The notes: a model not told the origin generated them from the sequence alone. Shown: positions 1 to 7,979, numbered from the stretch's first letter. The stretch is DNA of 64,000 bases from DASSYK01 sp036258315 (GCA_036258315.1 DATADX010000031.1:1-64000), one strand, 5' to 3'. Translations and numbers: made by a program.

Positions 1-3
1 AAA

Positions 4-408
4 ATGGCGGACGAGGTGACCCTGAGCTCTGCCCAGGCCGTGGTCGACGCGGCGGTCGCGAAGGCGGAGGAAATCGGCGTGCCGATGAACGTCGCCGTCG
101 TCAACGACGGCAACAACCTGACGGCTTTCGCCCGCATGGACAACGCGTGGCTCGGCTCGATCGACATCGCCCAGAACAAGGCCTACACGGCGCGGTCCTT
201 CGACATGGCGACCAAGGATCTGGCGTCGCTCAGCCAGCCCAACCAGCCCCTGTTCGGGATCCACGCCTCGAACCAGGGCCGCCTGATCATCTTCGCCGGC
301 GGCATCCCGCTCGCGAACGGCGACGAGGTCGTCGGCGCGATCGGCGTCAGCGGCGGCTCCGTCGAGCAGGACCACGAGGTCGCCGAGGCCGGCGCCGCGG
401 CCTTCTAG
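4..408 (+). CDS. GlcG/HbpS family (DUF336) heme-binding-like protein
   Basis: This 134-residue protein has the size and layout of the GlcG/HbpS (DUF336) family: an N-terminal helix, a central QNKAYTA segment near residues 58-64 and a C-terminal GAIGVSGG strand-turn near residues 112-119. Family members bind heme or corrinoid-like ligands or act as accessory proteins in oxidation pathways, but the ligand here cannot be read from sequence. It sits 20 bp upstream of a formaldehyde dehydrogenase and then a formate dehydrogenase, so it is probably the first visible gene of a C1-oxidation operon. The start is only three bases inside the window, so its ribosome binding site and promoter, and possibly an upstream gene, are not visible. 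No signal peptide is present, which argues for a cytosolic protein. The family call is firm; the function is uncertain. Confidence 0.8.
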   Translation: MADEVTLSSAQAVVDAAVAKAEEIGVPMNVAVVNDGNNLTAFARMDNAWLGSIDIAQNKAYTARSFDMATKDLASLSQPNQPLFGIHASNQGRLIIFAGGIPLANGDEVVGAIGVSGGSVEQDHEVAEAGAAAF

Positions 409-428
409 CCGAGGCTGAGGAGGAGACC

Positions 429-1646
429 ATGGCCGACAACAGAGGCGTCGCCTACATCGAGCGCGACAAGGTCGAGGTCCACGACATCGGCTTCCCCGAG
501 CTCGAGCTCAAGGACGGTCCAGGCGTTCACGCCGACAACGTCGGGAGGAAGTGCCCGCACGGAGCGATCCTGCGAATCGTCTCCACCAACATCTGCGGCT
601 CGGACCAGCACATGGTCCGCGGCCGCACGACCGCGCCTTCCGGGCTGATCCTCGGCCACGAGATCACGGGCGAGGTGATCGAGGCCGGACCGGGCGTCGA
701 GTTCATCAAGGAGGGCGACCTCTGCTCGGTCCCCTTCAACATCGCCTGCGGTCGCTGCCGCAGCTGCAAGGAGGGCCACACCGGCGTCTGCCTCAACACC
801 AACCCGGACCGCCCGGGCTCGGCTTACGGCTACGTCGACATGGGCGGCTGGGTCGGCGGCCAGGCCAACTTCGTGATGGTCCCGTACGCCGACTGGAACC
901 TGCTCAAGTTCCCCGACAAGGAACAGGCGATGGAGAAGATCCTCGACCTGACGATGCTGTCCGACATCTTCCCGACGGGCTACCACGGCTGCGTCACAGC
1001 CGGGGTGACGTCGGGCTCGACCGTGTACATCGCGGGAGCGGGGCCGATCGGACTCGCGGCCGCTCACTCCGCTCAGTTCCTCGGGGCGGGCGTGGTGATC
1101 GTCGGCGACCTGATCCCCGAGCGCCTCGAGCAGGCGCGCTCGTTCGGCTGCGAGACCGTCGACGTCTCGAAGGGCGAGCCCAAGGACCAGATCGAGCAGA
1201 TCCTCGGCGTGCCCGAGGTGGACTGCGCCGTGGACGCGGTCGGCTTCGAGGCCCGCGGCCACGGCGCAGAGGCGAGCGAGGAGGCGCCGGCAACGGTGCT
1301 CAACTCGCTCATGGACCTGACCAAGGCCGCGGGCCGCCTCGGGATCCCGGGCCTCTACGTGACCGGTGACCCGGGCGGGGTCGACGAGGCCGCCAAGGTG
1401 GGATCGCTCTCGATCCGGATCGGCCTGGGCTGGGCGAAGTCTCACGTGTTCACGACCGGCCAGTGCCCGGTGATGCGCTACCACCGCGGCCTGATGAGCG
1501 CGATCCTCAACGACCGCGTCCAGATCGCCAAGGCGGTGAACGCGACCGTGATCACGCTCGACGAGGCCCCCGACGGCTACAAGGCCTTCGACAAAGGCGC
1601 CGCCAAGAAGTTCGTGCTCAACCCGAATGACCTGATCCCCGTCTGA
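429..1646 (+). CDS. fdhA: Glutathione-independent formaldehyde dehydrogenase
   Basis: This is a 405-residue zinc-dependent medium-chain dehydrogenase that oxidises formaldehyde to formate with NAD+. The catalytic zinc ligands are visible in ICGSDQH (Cys56) and GHE (His77). The structural zinc lobe has Cys107, Cys110, Cys113 and Cys121. The nucleotide fold motif GAGPIG lies near residues 205-210. Length and motif spacing match the Pseudomonas-type glutathione-independent enzyme rather than ordinary alcohol dehydrogenases. The chosen ATG has a GAGGAGGAG Shine-Dalgarno just upstream; the open frame extends further 5' but only by overlapping the previous gene. Formate dehydrogenase follows 19 bp downstream, so the two enzymes would take formaldehyde to CO2 and give two NADH. 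A broader aldehyde dismutase activity is known in this family and cannot be excluded. Confidence 0.93.
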   Translation: MADNRGVAYIERDKVEVHDIGFPELELKDGPGVHADNVGRKCPHGAILRIVSTNICGSDQHMVRGRTTAPSGLILGHEITGEVIEAGPGVEFIKEGDLCSVPFNIACGRCRSCKEGHTGVCLNTNPDRPGSAYGYVDMGGWVGGQANFVMVPYADWNLLKFPDKEQAMEKILDLTMLSDIFPTGYHGCVTAGVTSGSTVYIAGAGPIGLAAAHSAQFLGAGVVIVGDLIPERLEQARSFGCETVDVSKGEPKDQIEQILGVPEVDCAVDAVGFEARGHGAEASEEAPATVLNSLMDLTKAAGRLGIPGLYVTGDPGGVDEAAKVGSLSIRIGLGWAKSHVFTTGQCPVMRYHRGLMSAILNDRVQIAKAVNATVITLDEAPDGYKAFDKGAAKKFVLNPNDLIPV

Positions 1647-1665
1647 GCGAAGGAAGGGCAGCGGC

Positions 1666-2874
1666 ATGGCGAACGTCCTCTGCGTCCTCTACGACGACCC
1701 CGTCGACGGCTATCCGCCGGAGTACCCGCGCGATGAGATCCCGGAGATCGAGCGCTACCCGGACGGGCAGACGACGCCGACCCCGAAGGCGATCGACTTC
1801 ACGCCTGGGGAGCTGCTCGGTTGCGTCTCCGGCGAGCTCGGGCTGCGCAAGTTCCTCGAGGGCGGCGGCCACGAGCTGATCGTCACCTCGGACAAGGACG
1901 GGCCGGACTCCGAGTTCGAGCGCCGCCTGCCCGACGCGGACGTGGTCATCTCGCAGCCCTTCTGGCCCGCGTACCTGACCGCCGAACGGATCGCCAAGGC
2001 GCCGAACCTGAAGCTCGCGATCACGGCCGGGATCGGCTCGGACCACGTCGACCTGCGGGCCGCGATCGAACGCGGGATCACGGTCGCCGAGGTCACCTAC
2101 TGCAACTCGATCAGCGTCTCAGAGCACGTCGTGATGATGATCCTGTCGCTCGTCCGCAACTACATCCCGTCCTACAAGACGGTGATCGAGGGCGGCTGGA
2201 ACATCGCCGACTGCGTGTCTCGCTCCTACGACGTGGAGGGAATGCAGGTCGGGACCGTCGCGGCGGGTCGGATCGGCTCCGCCGTCCTGCGGCGCCTGAA
2301 GCCGTTCGACGTCGGGCTCCACTACACGGACCGCCACCGGCTCCCGGACGAGGTCGAGGAGGAGCTCGGGGTGACCTTCCACGAGTCGACCGAGGAGATG
2401 GTCCCCGTCTGCGACCTGGTCACGATCAACGCTCCCCTCCACCCCGAGACCGAGGGTCTGTTCGACGACGAGATGCTGGGCCGGATGAAGCGCGGCGCCT
2501 ACATCGTCAACACCGCGCGCGGCAAGATCTGCGACCGGGACGCGATCGTCCGCGCCCTCGAGTCGGGCCAGCTCGCAGGGTACGCCGGCGACGTCTGGTT
2601 CCCCCAGCCGCCGCCGCGCGACCACCCCTGGCGGACGATGCCCCACCACGGGATGACCCCGCACATCTCAGGATCGAGCCTCTCGGCCCAGGCCCGCTAC
2701 GCGGCCGGCACCCGCGAGATCCTCGAGTGCTTCCTCGACGAGCGCCCGATCCGCGAGCAGTACCTGATCGTCGACGCGGGTGCCCTCGCCGGAGCCGGCG
2801 CCCACTCCTACAGCGAGGGCGACGCGACCTCGGGCTCGGAGGAGGCCGCGAAGTTCGGCCGGCGGGACGGCTAG
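1666..2874 (+). CDS. fdh: NAD-dependent formate dehydrogenase
   Basis: This 402-residue member of the D-2-hydroxyacid dehydrogenase superfamily has the hallmarks of metal-free NAD-dependent formate dehydrogenase. These are the PFWPAY segment near residues 103-108, TAGIGSDHVDL, the dinucleotide motif TVAAGRIG near residues 197-204, NTARGK with the substrate arginine, and a C-terminal TPHISG carrying the catalytic histidine. It oxidises formate to CO2 with NAD+ in the cytosol. Its position directly after formaldehyde dehydrogenase makes a two-step detoxification or energy-yielding C1 pathway likely. The last about 30 residues are Gly/Ser/Glu-rich and extend past the catalytic core. An Asp/Arg cofactor selector was not resolved by eye, so NAD rather than NADP preference is a family inference. 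Confidence 0.93.
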   Translation: MANVLCVLYDDPVDGYPPEYPRDEIPEIERYPDGQTTPTPKAIDFTPGELLGCVSGELGLRKFLEGGGHELIVTSDKDGPDSEFERRLPDADVVISQPFWPAYLTAERIAKAPNLKLAITAGIGSDHVDLRAAIERGITVAEVTYCNSISVSEHVVMMILSLVRNYIPSYKTVIEGGWNIADCVSRSYDVEGMQVGTVAAGRIGSAVLRRLKPFDVGLHYTDRHRLPDEVEEELGVTFHESTEEMVPVCDLVTINAPLHPETEGLFDDEMLGRMKRGAYIVNTARGKICDRDAIVRALESGQLAGYAGDVWFPQPPPRDHPWRTMPHHGMTPHISGSSLSAQARYAAGTREILECFLDERPIREQYLIVDAGALAGAGAHSYSEGDATSGSEEAAKFGRRDG

Positions 2875-2893
2875 GCGGGGATCCGACTGGTGA

Positions 2894-2966
2894 TGGGCCG
2901 TGCAGGGATCGAACCTGCGACCTTGAGATTAAGAGTCTCCTGCTCTACCAGCTGAGCTAACGGCCC
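2894..2966 (-). tRNA. tRNA-Lys (CTT anticodon)
   Basis: The minus strand folds as a 73-nt cloverleaf with acceptor arms GGGCCGT/ACGGCCC, a D-arm containing AGCTCAGCTGGTAGAGC and a T-arm with GGTTCGATCC. The anticodon loop CTCTTAA reads CTT, decoding AAG lysine codons, the codon expected to dominate in a high-GC genome. The genomic 3' end reads A-TCA after the acceptor stem, so CCA is not encoded. A TATACT -10 box (2995-3000) and a 16-bp palindrome lie just upstream. Confidence 0.95.
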
Positions 2967-2970
2967 TGAT

Positions 2971-3000
2971 GCGTTCGACCGAACGCGACGGTCAAGTATA
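2971..3000 (-). promoter_or_regulatory. tRNA-Lys promoter -10 box and leader palindrome
   Basis: On the minus strand a TATACT hexamer (3000-2995) is followed by a perfect inverted repeat, GCGTTCG-AC-CGAACGC (2971-2986), which ends four bases before the mature tRNA 5' end. Transcription starting about 7 nt after the -10 would begin at the palindrome, so the tRNA precursor would start with a hairpin. No good -35 was found. The palindrome could be a processing or protection hairpin, or an operator. Confidence 0.5.
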
Positions 3001-3024
3001 GGAACGGGGGGCGGGGAGCTGCGC

Positions 3025-3873
3025 TCAGGGAGTGCTGAGCGAGCCGCCGCCGAGACCGCCGCCGCCGAGGTCGCCGAGCGGGGTGTCGCCGCCCGTCGCG
3101 CCGCCGCCCGACGCCTTGGCGAGCTGCTTGCGGTAGTCCTCGATCTGCTTGTTCAGCTGCGCGGTCTGCTGCTTGGTCAAGTCGATCCGCTGCTGAAGCT
3201 GCTCGCGCTCTTTGCCGGTCGTCTGCGCGAGCGCCTCCTGGGCCGCCTGATCGCCGGCCGCGACGTCGCCGCCGAAGTAGAAGTACTCGGCGGCCTGGGC
3301 GAGCTCGATCGGGTCGCCCTTCGCGGCGACGACCAGCTGGGCCTCGCCCGCGTCCTTGAAGTTCGCGAGCGCGTCGTCGGCGTCGGCCAGCGCCCCCTCG
3401 CCCGCCTCCCCCGATGCGCGCCGGAGCTGCAGCTGACCGAGCGTCGTGAAGGTCTGGACCGCGAGCAGCGCGGTCGAGGAGTCGGCGTCCTGTTTGCTCG
3501 CCTCCAGGTAGCGATCCCAGGCATCGGCGCCCTTCTGGAGCTCCTCCTCCGCCTCGGGGGTGAGCGAGGCCGTGCCGGTCGAGGGGTCGACGTCGAGCTG
3601 GTTCGTGCCGGACTGGTAGTAAAGCGTGACGAGCTCGGCGAGCGCGGCGGTGTCGCTGGGGTTCGTCGCGAGCCTGTCCTCCTGGGCGCTGATGTCGTCC
3701 TCGAAGGCCTCGGCGGCGTCGCCGCCGCCGCCACCGCCGTCGCTGAACGGGTTGAATCCCGCCTCGCTGCCGACCCCGAAGAACACGAAGCTGACCGCGA
3801 AGATCACGGCGAGGGCGCCGAACACGACCTGCACGACGCGTCGCCTCTTCCCGCTCTGGAGATCGAAGAGCAT
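3025..3873 (-). CDS. Membrane-anchored TPR-like protein next to tatC
   Basis: This 282-residue protein has a basic N-terminus (about residues 8-13), one hydrophobic segment (about residues 14-34), a Gly-rich linker and then a long helical region. The helical part contains TPR-like repeats (for example near residues 69-90 and 115-150) and ends in a Lys/Gln-rich coiled coil near 215-250. The tail is Gly-rich and low complexity. The topology suggests a single-pass protein with the helical part on the outer face of the membrane. It lies 23 bp downstream of tatC on the same strand. A TAGGCT box 9 bp before the ATG (3883-3888) suggests it also has its own promoter. I do not recognise a named family. 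A role as an assembly or chaperone-like adaptor near the Tat system is speculation from position only. Confidence 0.65.
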   Translation of the reverse strand: MLFDLQSGKRRRVVQVVFGALAVIFAVSFVFFGVGSEAGFNPFSDGGGGGGDAAEAFEDDISAQEDRLATNPSDTAALAELVTLYYQSGTNQLDVDPSTGTASLTPEAEEELQKGADAWDRYLEASKQDADSSTALLAVQTFTTLGQLQLRRASGEAGEGALADADDALANFKDAGEAQLVVAAKGDPIELAQAAEYFYFGGDVAAGDQAAQEALAQTTGKEREQLQQRIDLTKQQTAQLNKQIEDYRKQLAKASGGGATGGDTPLGDLGGGGLGGGSLSTP

Positions 3874-3896
3874 CGGCCGAGAAGCCTAGCGGCCGA

Positions 3897-4688
3897 TCAG
3901 GGAGCCCCGGTGACGCCGAGGTCGGCGCCCGGCTCCTCCTCCTGGTCCTCTTCGCGCGGTGGGCCGCCGATGATCCGGGCGAGGATCAGGCTGCCCTCGA
4001 AGAGGAGGATCAGGGGCACCATCGAGATCAGCATCGTGATCGGGTCGGTGCCGGGGAGGAGCATCGCCGCGACGGCGATGATCAGGATCGCGTAGCGGCG
4101 GTTCGCGGCGATCTGCTGGGGCGTGAAGATCCCCAGCCGCGTGACGGCGAGGATCCCGATCGGGACCTGGAACAGGATCCCGACGGATATCTCCGTGAGC
4201 GCAAAGAAGCTGTAGTACTCGCGCGCTCGCAGCAGCGGCGTGAACTCGTCGTCGTTGAAGTTGAGCAGGAAGCTGAGGGCCGCCGGGGTGACGACGAAGT
4301 ACGCGAACACCACTCCCGCGATGAACAAGAACGGCGCCAGGAGGAGGAAGGGAAGGACAGCCTTCTTCTCACGCGGGCTCAGCGCCGGCAGCACGAACGC
4401 GTAGAGCTCGTAGATCAGCACCGGCAGCGAGAGCAGGATCGCGGCGTATGCGGACAGGGTCAGGGTGGTGGTGAAGGCCTCCCCCACCCCGAAGGTCGAC
4501 GGCTGGTCGTACCCGCCGGGGAGCGGCTCGTTCGCGATCTCGATCAGCAGGTGGTTCTGCCAGAAGCAGAGCGCCAGCGCGACGACGAAGACCGCGAGGC
4601 AGACGATGATCCTGTTGCGGAGCTCGTCGAGGTGCTCGACCAGCGTCAGCCGGTCCTCGAAGTCGACCGGCCGGACAACCCGGGGCAT
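3897..4688 (-). CDS. tatC: Sec-independent protein translocase TatC
   Basis: This is a 263-residue polytopic membrane protein with the TatC layout. It begins with a conserved cytosolic N-terminus ending in LVEHLDELRNRI (about residues 16-27) and has six hydrophobic segments. The Phe/Tyr-rich core includes a YELYAFVLPAL segment near residues 88-98 and an F-x-Y-F-V-V-T-P motif in the third helix. TatC is the receptor for twin-arginine signal peptides and the core of the Tat translocase. It sits 18 bp downstream of tatA on the same strand, forming a minimal tatA-tatC pair with no tatB in view. The acidic Glu/Asp-rich C-terminal tail (last about 20 residues) is longer than the E. coli tail. The Rieske protein encoded at 9489-10217 is a plausible client. 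Confidence 0.95.
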   Translation of the reverse strand: MPRVVRPVDFEDRLTLVEHLDELRNRIIVCLAVFVVALALCFWQNHLLIEIANEPLPGGYDQPSTFGVGEAFTTTLTLSAYAAILLSLPVLIYELYAFVLPALSPREKKAVLPFLLLAPFLFIAGVVFAYFVVTPAALSFLLNFNDDEFTPLLRAREYYSFFALTEISVGILFQVPIGILAVTRLGIFTPQQIAANRRYAILIIAVAAMLLPGTDPITMLISMVPLILLFEGSLILARIIGGPPREEDQEEEPGADLGVTGAP

Positions 4689-4706
4689 TGATCCCTCCCG
4701 GCTCGA

Positions 4707-5021
4707 CTAGGCCTTGTGCTCGGTGACGACCTCGCCCTCGACGGCGTCGGGCGGCTTCTGCTCCCCGGGCCGCTGGCTCGGCGGCTGGGCAGGATGCTCC
4801 TCGGCCGCAGCCTTCCTCGCCTCGGCGGCGTTGCTCGCCTCCAGCTCCTGGCGCTTGTCGTCGACGTCGTCCTTGTCGCCGTCGTCACCGGTGATCGATC
4901 CCTTGAACTCGCGGATCCCGCGGCCCATCGACCGACCGAGTTCCGGCAGCCGCTTCGGCCCGAAAATGATCAGGACGATGATCAGGACGATCGCTATCTC
5001 GAGAGGTCCGATATTGGGCAT
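4707..5021 (-). CDS. tatA: Sec-independent protein translocase TatA
   Basis: This 104-residue protein has the TatA plan: a short N-out segment, one hydrophobic helix (about residues 6-20), an FGPKRLPELGRSMG hinge and amphipathic helix (about 20-35), then a charged, Ala/Glu/Pro-rich unstructured tail. It forms the pore-like oligomer of the Tat translocase together with TatC just downstream. I chose the internal ATG at 5021 rather than the longer frame. It gives the standard TatA N-terminus, and a TACCAT -10 box lies exactly 6 bp upstream (5028-5033), implying a leaderless transcript. TatA and TatB are hard to separate in actinobacteria, but the short FGPK hinge favours TatA. Confidence 0.92.
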   Translation of the reverse strand: MPNIGPLEIAIVLIIVLIIFGPKRLPELGRSMGRGIREFKGSITGDDGDKDDVDDKRQELEASNAAEARKAAAEEHPAQPPSQRPGEQKPPDAVEGEVVTEHKA

Positions 5022-5130
5022 GGCCGAATGGTACCTGCGTCGGGGGCTGGGTCGCGGATCTGCCACTCCGTTGTGCCGAAATCGAAGCCGAGCAGCTTGT
5101 CGCCTGAGCCGCGGATAGGCTGCGGTCGTC

Positions 5131-5700
5131 GTGGTCCTCTCCGATAGGTCGATCCGCGAGCAGCTCGACAGCGGCGGGATAGTGATCGAGCCGCTTCAGG
5201 GCGGCTCGGTGCAGCCGTCCTCCGTCGACCTTCGGGTCGATCGCTACTTCCGGGTCTTCCGCAACGACACCACCCCCTACATCGACCCCAAGCAGCCCCA
5301 GGAGGACTTGACCGAGCTGGTCGAGGTCGAGGACGACGGCGCCTTCATCCTCCACCCCGGGGAGTTCGTGCTGGGCTCGACGCTCGAACGGGTTGCGCTC
5401 GGCCCTGCGATCGTTGCGAGATTGGAGGGAAAGTCGAGTTTGGGGAGGCTTGGCCTCCTCATACACAGCACCGCGGGCTTCGTCGATGCCGGATGGGACG
5501 GGCACCTCACCCTCGAGCTTTCAAACGTCGCCAACCTTCCGATCGCAATCTATCCCGGGATGAAGATCGGTCAGATCTCCTTCTTGCAGATGAGCTCCGA
5601 GGCTGAGCGGCCCTACGGAAGCGAGGCGACACGCTCGAAGTACAAGGGGCAGAAAGGGCCGACGCCCTCCCGTTACTACCTCAACTTCGAGGACGACTAG
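5131..5700 (+). CDS. dcd: dCTP deaminase, probably dUMP-forming (bifunctional)
   Basis: This 189-residue trimer-type enzyme carries [11 protein letters not shown] (about residues 99-109), the catalytic HSTAGF with its following DAGWDGH, and a C-terminal GQKGPTPSR tail that closes over the active site. The HSTAGF version, instead of HVTAH, is the one seen in bifunctional dCTP deaminase/dUTPases of actinobacteria and archaea, so direct conversion of dCTP to dUMP for thymidylate synthesis is likely. The start is GTG with no clear Shine-Dalgarno. A TAGGCT box ends 9 bp upstream (5116-5121), suggesting a very short leader. It is divergent from tatA across 109 bp. The single- versus dual-activity assignment rests on motif flavour only. 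Confidence 0.93.
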   Translation: MVLSDRSIREQLDSGGIVIEPLQGGSVQPSSVDLRVDRYFRVFRNDTTPYIDPKQPQEDLTELVEVEDDGAFILHPGEFVLGSTLERVALGPAIVARLEGKSSLGRLGLLIHSTAGFVDAGWDGHLTLELSNVANLPIAIYPGMKIGQISFLQMSSEAERPYGSEATRSKYKGQKGPTPSRYYLNFEDD

Positions 5701-5761
5701 AGCGCAGTTCTCCGGATTGCGGCGGCTAAAGGTCTGCGCCGCCGGCTCCGATATTGCAACT

Positions 5762-6106
5762 ATGGAGGCGCAGCGGAAGACCCCAAACCGGGTCGATGAG
5801 ATGAGACGCTCTGGTGCCGGGATGCACAGGTGCCCGAGCTGCGATTCGAAGCTCGTCCAGCCCGTGCAGTGGTTCGAGCAGGGCGAGGGCCGGTGGCACG
5901 TCGACCTGCGCTGTCCCGCGTGCGAGTGGCTCGGGCACGGCGCCTACAGCCAGGACGAGGTCGACCGCTTCGACGAGGAGCTCGACCGCGGCGCTCAGGA
6001 GCTGGTCGAGGACCTGCGCTCGCTGACCCGCTCCAACATGGAGGACGAGGCCGACCGCCTCGCCGGAGCTCTCGCCAGCAACAGCATCCTTCCAGAGGAC
6101 TTCTAG
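5762..6106 (+). CDS. Small zinc-ribbon protein of unknown function
   Basis: This 114-residue acidic protein has two CPxC pairs (MHRCPSC and LRCPAC, about residues 24-27 and 50-53) that can form a zinc ribbon, followed by a helical, Asp/Glu-rich C-terminus (DEVDRFDEELDRG). I recognise no named family. Three starts are possible. I chose the ATG at 5762 because a GATATT box lies exactly 6 bp upstream (5750-5755), the leaderless spacing seen at other genes here. The ATG at 5822 would begin right at the first CPxC knuckle, and the TTG at 5717 has no support. A strong hairpin terminator follows the stop. It could be a nucleic-acid-binding or protein-interaction module; nothing in the context decides. 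Confidence 0.7.
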   Translation: MEAQRKTPNRVDEMRRSGAGMHRCPSCDSKLVQPVQWFEQGEGRWHVDLRCPACEWLGHGAYSQDEVDRFDEELDRGAQELVEDLRSLTRSNMEDEADRLAGALASNSILPEDF

Positions 6107-6140
6107 GCAGTACCACTCCGAGTCATCTCTCCCTGCGATC

Positions 6141-6170
6141 GGAACGGCGGCGCTTCGGCGCCGCCGTTCC
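6141..6170 (+). terminator. Strong hairpin terminator with UUCG loop
   Basis: A perfect 13-bp inverted repeat (6141-6153 with 6158-6170) encloses a TTCG tetraloop closed by C-G, an exceptionally stable RNA hairpin. It lies between convergent genes ending at 6106 and 6242, so it can serve both directions. The T-run is short (GTTT), as is common in high-GC genomes. Confidence 0.85.
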
Positions 6171-6241
6171 GTTTAGGGGCCGCGACGCTGGCCCCATGGC
6201 GCGCACCGAACCCTCCAGGTAGCGGCCCCGCCTGATCGCGC

Positions 6242-7219
6242 TCAGGAATAGCGCTCGACGACGCCGTCGGCGAGCAGCCCGAGCAGCTCGCGCTCGCGGT
6301 CCGAGAACGCTTCGGCGCGAAGGGTCGCCTTGGCGGCGACGATCCCGGCGCGCGCCCGCTCGCGGACGCGGTCGAGGGCGTCGGTGGCGGCGACCCGGTC
6401 GCAGAGGCGCTCCGCGCCAGCAGGGTCGAGACCGCGGAGCTCAGCCGCGGCGAGCTCGGGATCGCGTTCCATCGCCAGGATCAGCGGCAGGGTGACCGTG
6501 CCGTCGAGGAGGTCGGCGCCGCGCGCCTTGCCGGTTCGCTCAGGGGGGCCGGTCACGTCGAGCACGTCGTCGAGCATCTGGAAGGCGAGCCCGATCTCGC
6601 GGCCGAAGGCCGCGAGATCCTCGCTGCCGGGAGCGCCCGAGGCGAGGCGGCCGACCCGGCACGCGGACTCGAACAGGCGCGCCGTCTTCAGCGAGCAGCG
6701 GTGCAGATAGCGGGCCTCGTCGACGCTGGTGTCGTAGGCGTCACGCCGCTGCGCCAGCTCGCCCAGCGCCAGGGCGACCGCGGCCGAGCTCATGTCGGCG
6801 ACCTGAGCCGCGCTCCCGTCCCGGGCGAGCTCGGCGAAGGCGCGCGAGAAGAGCAGGTCGCCAACCCCGACCGCGGCCTCGCGTCCCGCCCGGGCGACGA
6901 CGGTCGGGCGGCCCCTGCGGACGGGGGCGCCGTCGAGGACGTCGTCGTGGACGAGGGTCGCCATGTGGACGAGCTCGACCGCGAGCGCCGCTGCGACGGC
7001 CCGCTCGGCGGCACTCCCGGCGCAGATCAGGACGAGCAGCGGCCGGAGGCGCTTCCCGCCCGCTGCGAGCGTTGACTCGGCCTCGCCGCCCAGCTCCGGA
7101 CCGTGGCCCGCGGCGACCTCGGCGAGCCGGTCCTCGACCTCCGCGAGGCGGGCCGGCAGCCAGTCGCCGGCGCTCTCCATCACCGTTGTCACGGGCGGCG
7201 GGACGGCGGAGCTTCTCAT
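6242..7219 (-). CDS. Polyprenyl diphosphate synthase
   Basis: This 325-residue all-helical trans-prenyltransferase has GGKRLRP (about residues 55-61) and both aspartate-rich motifs, DDVLDG and FQMLDDVLD, which bind Mg2+-diphosphate. It elongates allylic diphosphates with IPP. Its start ATG overlaps the stop of ubiE as ATGA, so the two are translationally coupled. With a menaquinone methyltransferase directly upstream, the product is most likely the long-chain diphosphate used for the menaquinone side chain (heptaprenyl, octaprenyl or similar). Chain length cannot be assigned confidently by eye. The residues before the first DDxxD are small-to-medium (MATLVH), which is typical of long-chain enzymes. 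It is the last gene of the run beginning at hemB. Confidence 0.9.
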   Translation of the reverse strand: MRSSAVPPPVTTVMESAGDWLPARLAEVEDRLAEVAAGHGPELGGEAESTLAAGGKRLRPLLVLICAGSAAERAVAAALAVELVHMATLVHDDVLDGAPVRRGRPTVVARAGREAAVGVGDLLFSRAFAELARDGSAAQVADMSSAAVALALGELAQRRDAYDTSVDEARYLHRCSLKTARLFESACRVGRLASGAPGSEDLAAFGREIGLAFQMLDDVLDVTGPPERTGKARGADLLDGTVTLPLILAMERDPELAAAELRGLDPAGAERLCDRVAATDALDRVRERARAGIVAAKATLRAEAFSDRERELLGLLADGVVERYS

Positions 7220-7962
7220 CGGCTCTTGGTGGCGCTGTGGATGGCAACGATGCCGCCGGCCAGGAGCAGCCAGCGAATCCGCTCGAATCCGGCGGCGTCG
7301 AGCTTCGCCGCCAGCGCCTCGGGCTCGGGGAAGCTGCGGACCGATTCCGGCAGGTAGGTGTAGGCGTCGGGGTCGCCGGCGAGGTTGCCGAGCAGGGGCA
7401 CGACCCGATCGAACCACACGGAGTAGAAGCTCGCCAGCGGCTCCCGCCTGGGCCGGGTGATCTCGAGCACCACGACGCGCCCGTCGGGGCGCAGCACGCG
7501 CGCCATCTCCGCGAGCCCCCTGTCGAGGTCGGCGAGGTTCCGCGCACCGAAGCCGACGGTGACGGCGTCGAAGCTCGTATCGCCGTAGGGGAGGTCGAGC
7601 GCGTCCGCCCAGCCGAACTCGACCGGCAGGCCCTGCTCGCCGGACTTGGCGCGCGCGATCTCGAGCATCTGCTCGGAGAAGTCCGAGCCGACGACGCGGC
7701 CGTCCGGACCGATCCGGCGGCGTAGTGCCAACGCCAGGTCGCCGGTGCCGCAGCAGATGTCGAGCGCGTCCGATCCCGGCCCCACCTCGGCGCGATCGAC
7801 GGCGCGCTCGCGCCACTGGTGGTGCATGCCGGCGGTCATCGCCGAGTTCATCAGGTCGTAGACCCCGGCGATGCGATCGAACATGCCGCGCACCTCCCCG
7901 GCGAACTGCTCAGAGTCGCGCTGGGGCTGCCCGCTCTCCGGATGGGCTTGGGCGCTGGCCAT
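7216..7962 (-). CDS. ubiE: Demethylmenaquinone methyltransferase
   Basis: This 248-residue class I SAM methyltransferase of the UbiE/MenG family shows FDRIAGVYDLMN (about residues 28-39), the SAM-binding DICCGTGDLAL (about 69-79) and the family signature FGARNLADLDRGLAEM. It adds the final C-methyl to demethylmenaquinone. The start ATG at 7962 is 17 bp after qcrC, and the stop overlaps the polyprenyl synthase start. In an actinobacterium the substrate is expected to be demethylmenaquinone, which fits a bc complex that oxidises menaquinol. An alternative name is menG. Confidence 0.94.
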   Translation of the reverse strand: MASAQAHPESGQPQRDSEQFAGEVRGMFDRIAGVYDLMNSAMTAGMHHQWRERAVDRAEVGPGSDALDICCGTGDLALALRRRIGPDGRVVGSDFSEQMLEIARAKSGEQGLPVEFGWADALDLPYGDTSFDAVTVGFGARNLADLDRGLAEMARVLRPDGRVVVLEITRPRREPLASFYSVWFDRVVPLLGNLAGDPDAYTYLPESVRSFPEPEALAAKLDAAGFERIRWLLLAGGIVAIHSATKSR

Positions 7963-7979
7963 CGGCCCGCCTGATGGTG

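Noticed and set aside
3718..3745. GCC-rich tandem-looking stretch
   Set aside because: It is the codons of a poly-Gly linker in the TPR-like protein, not a repeat array.
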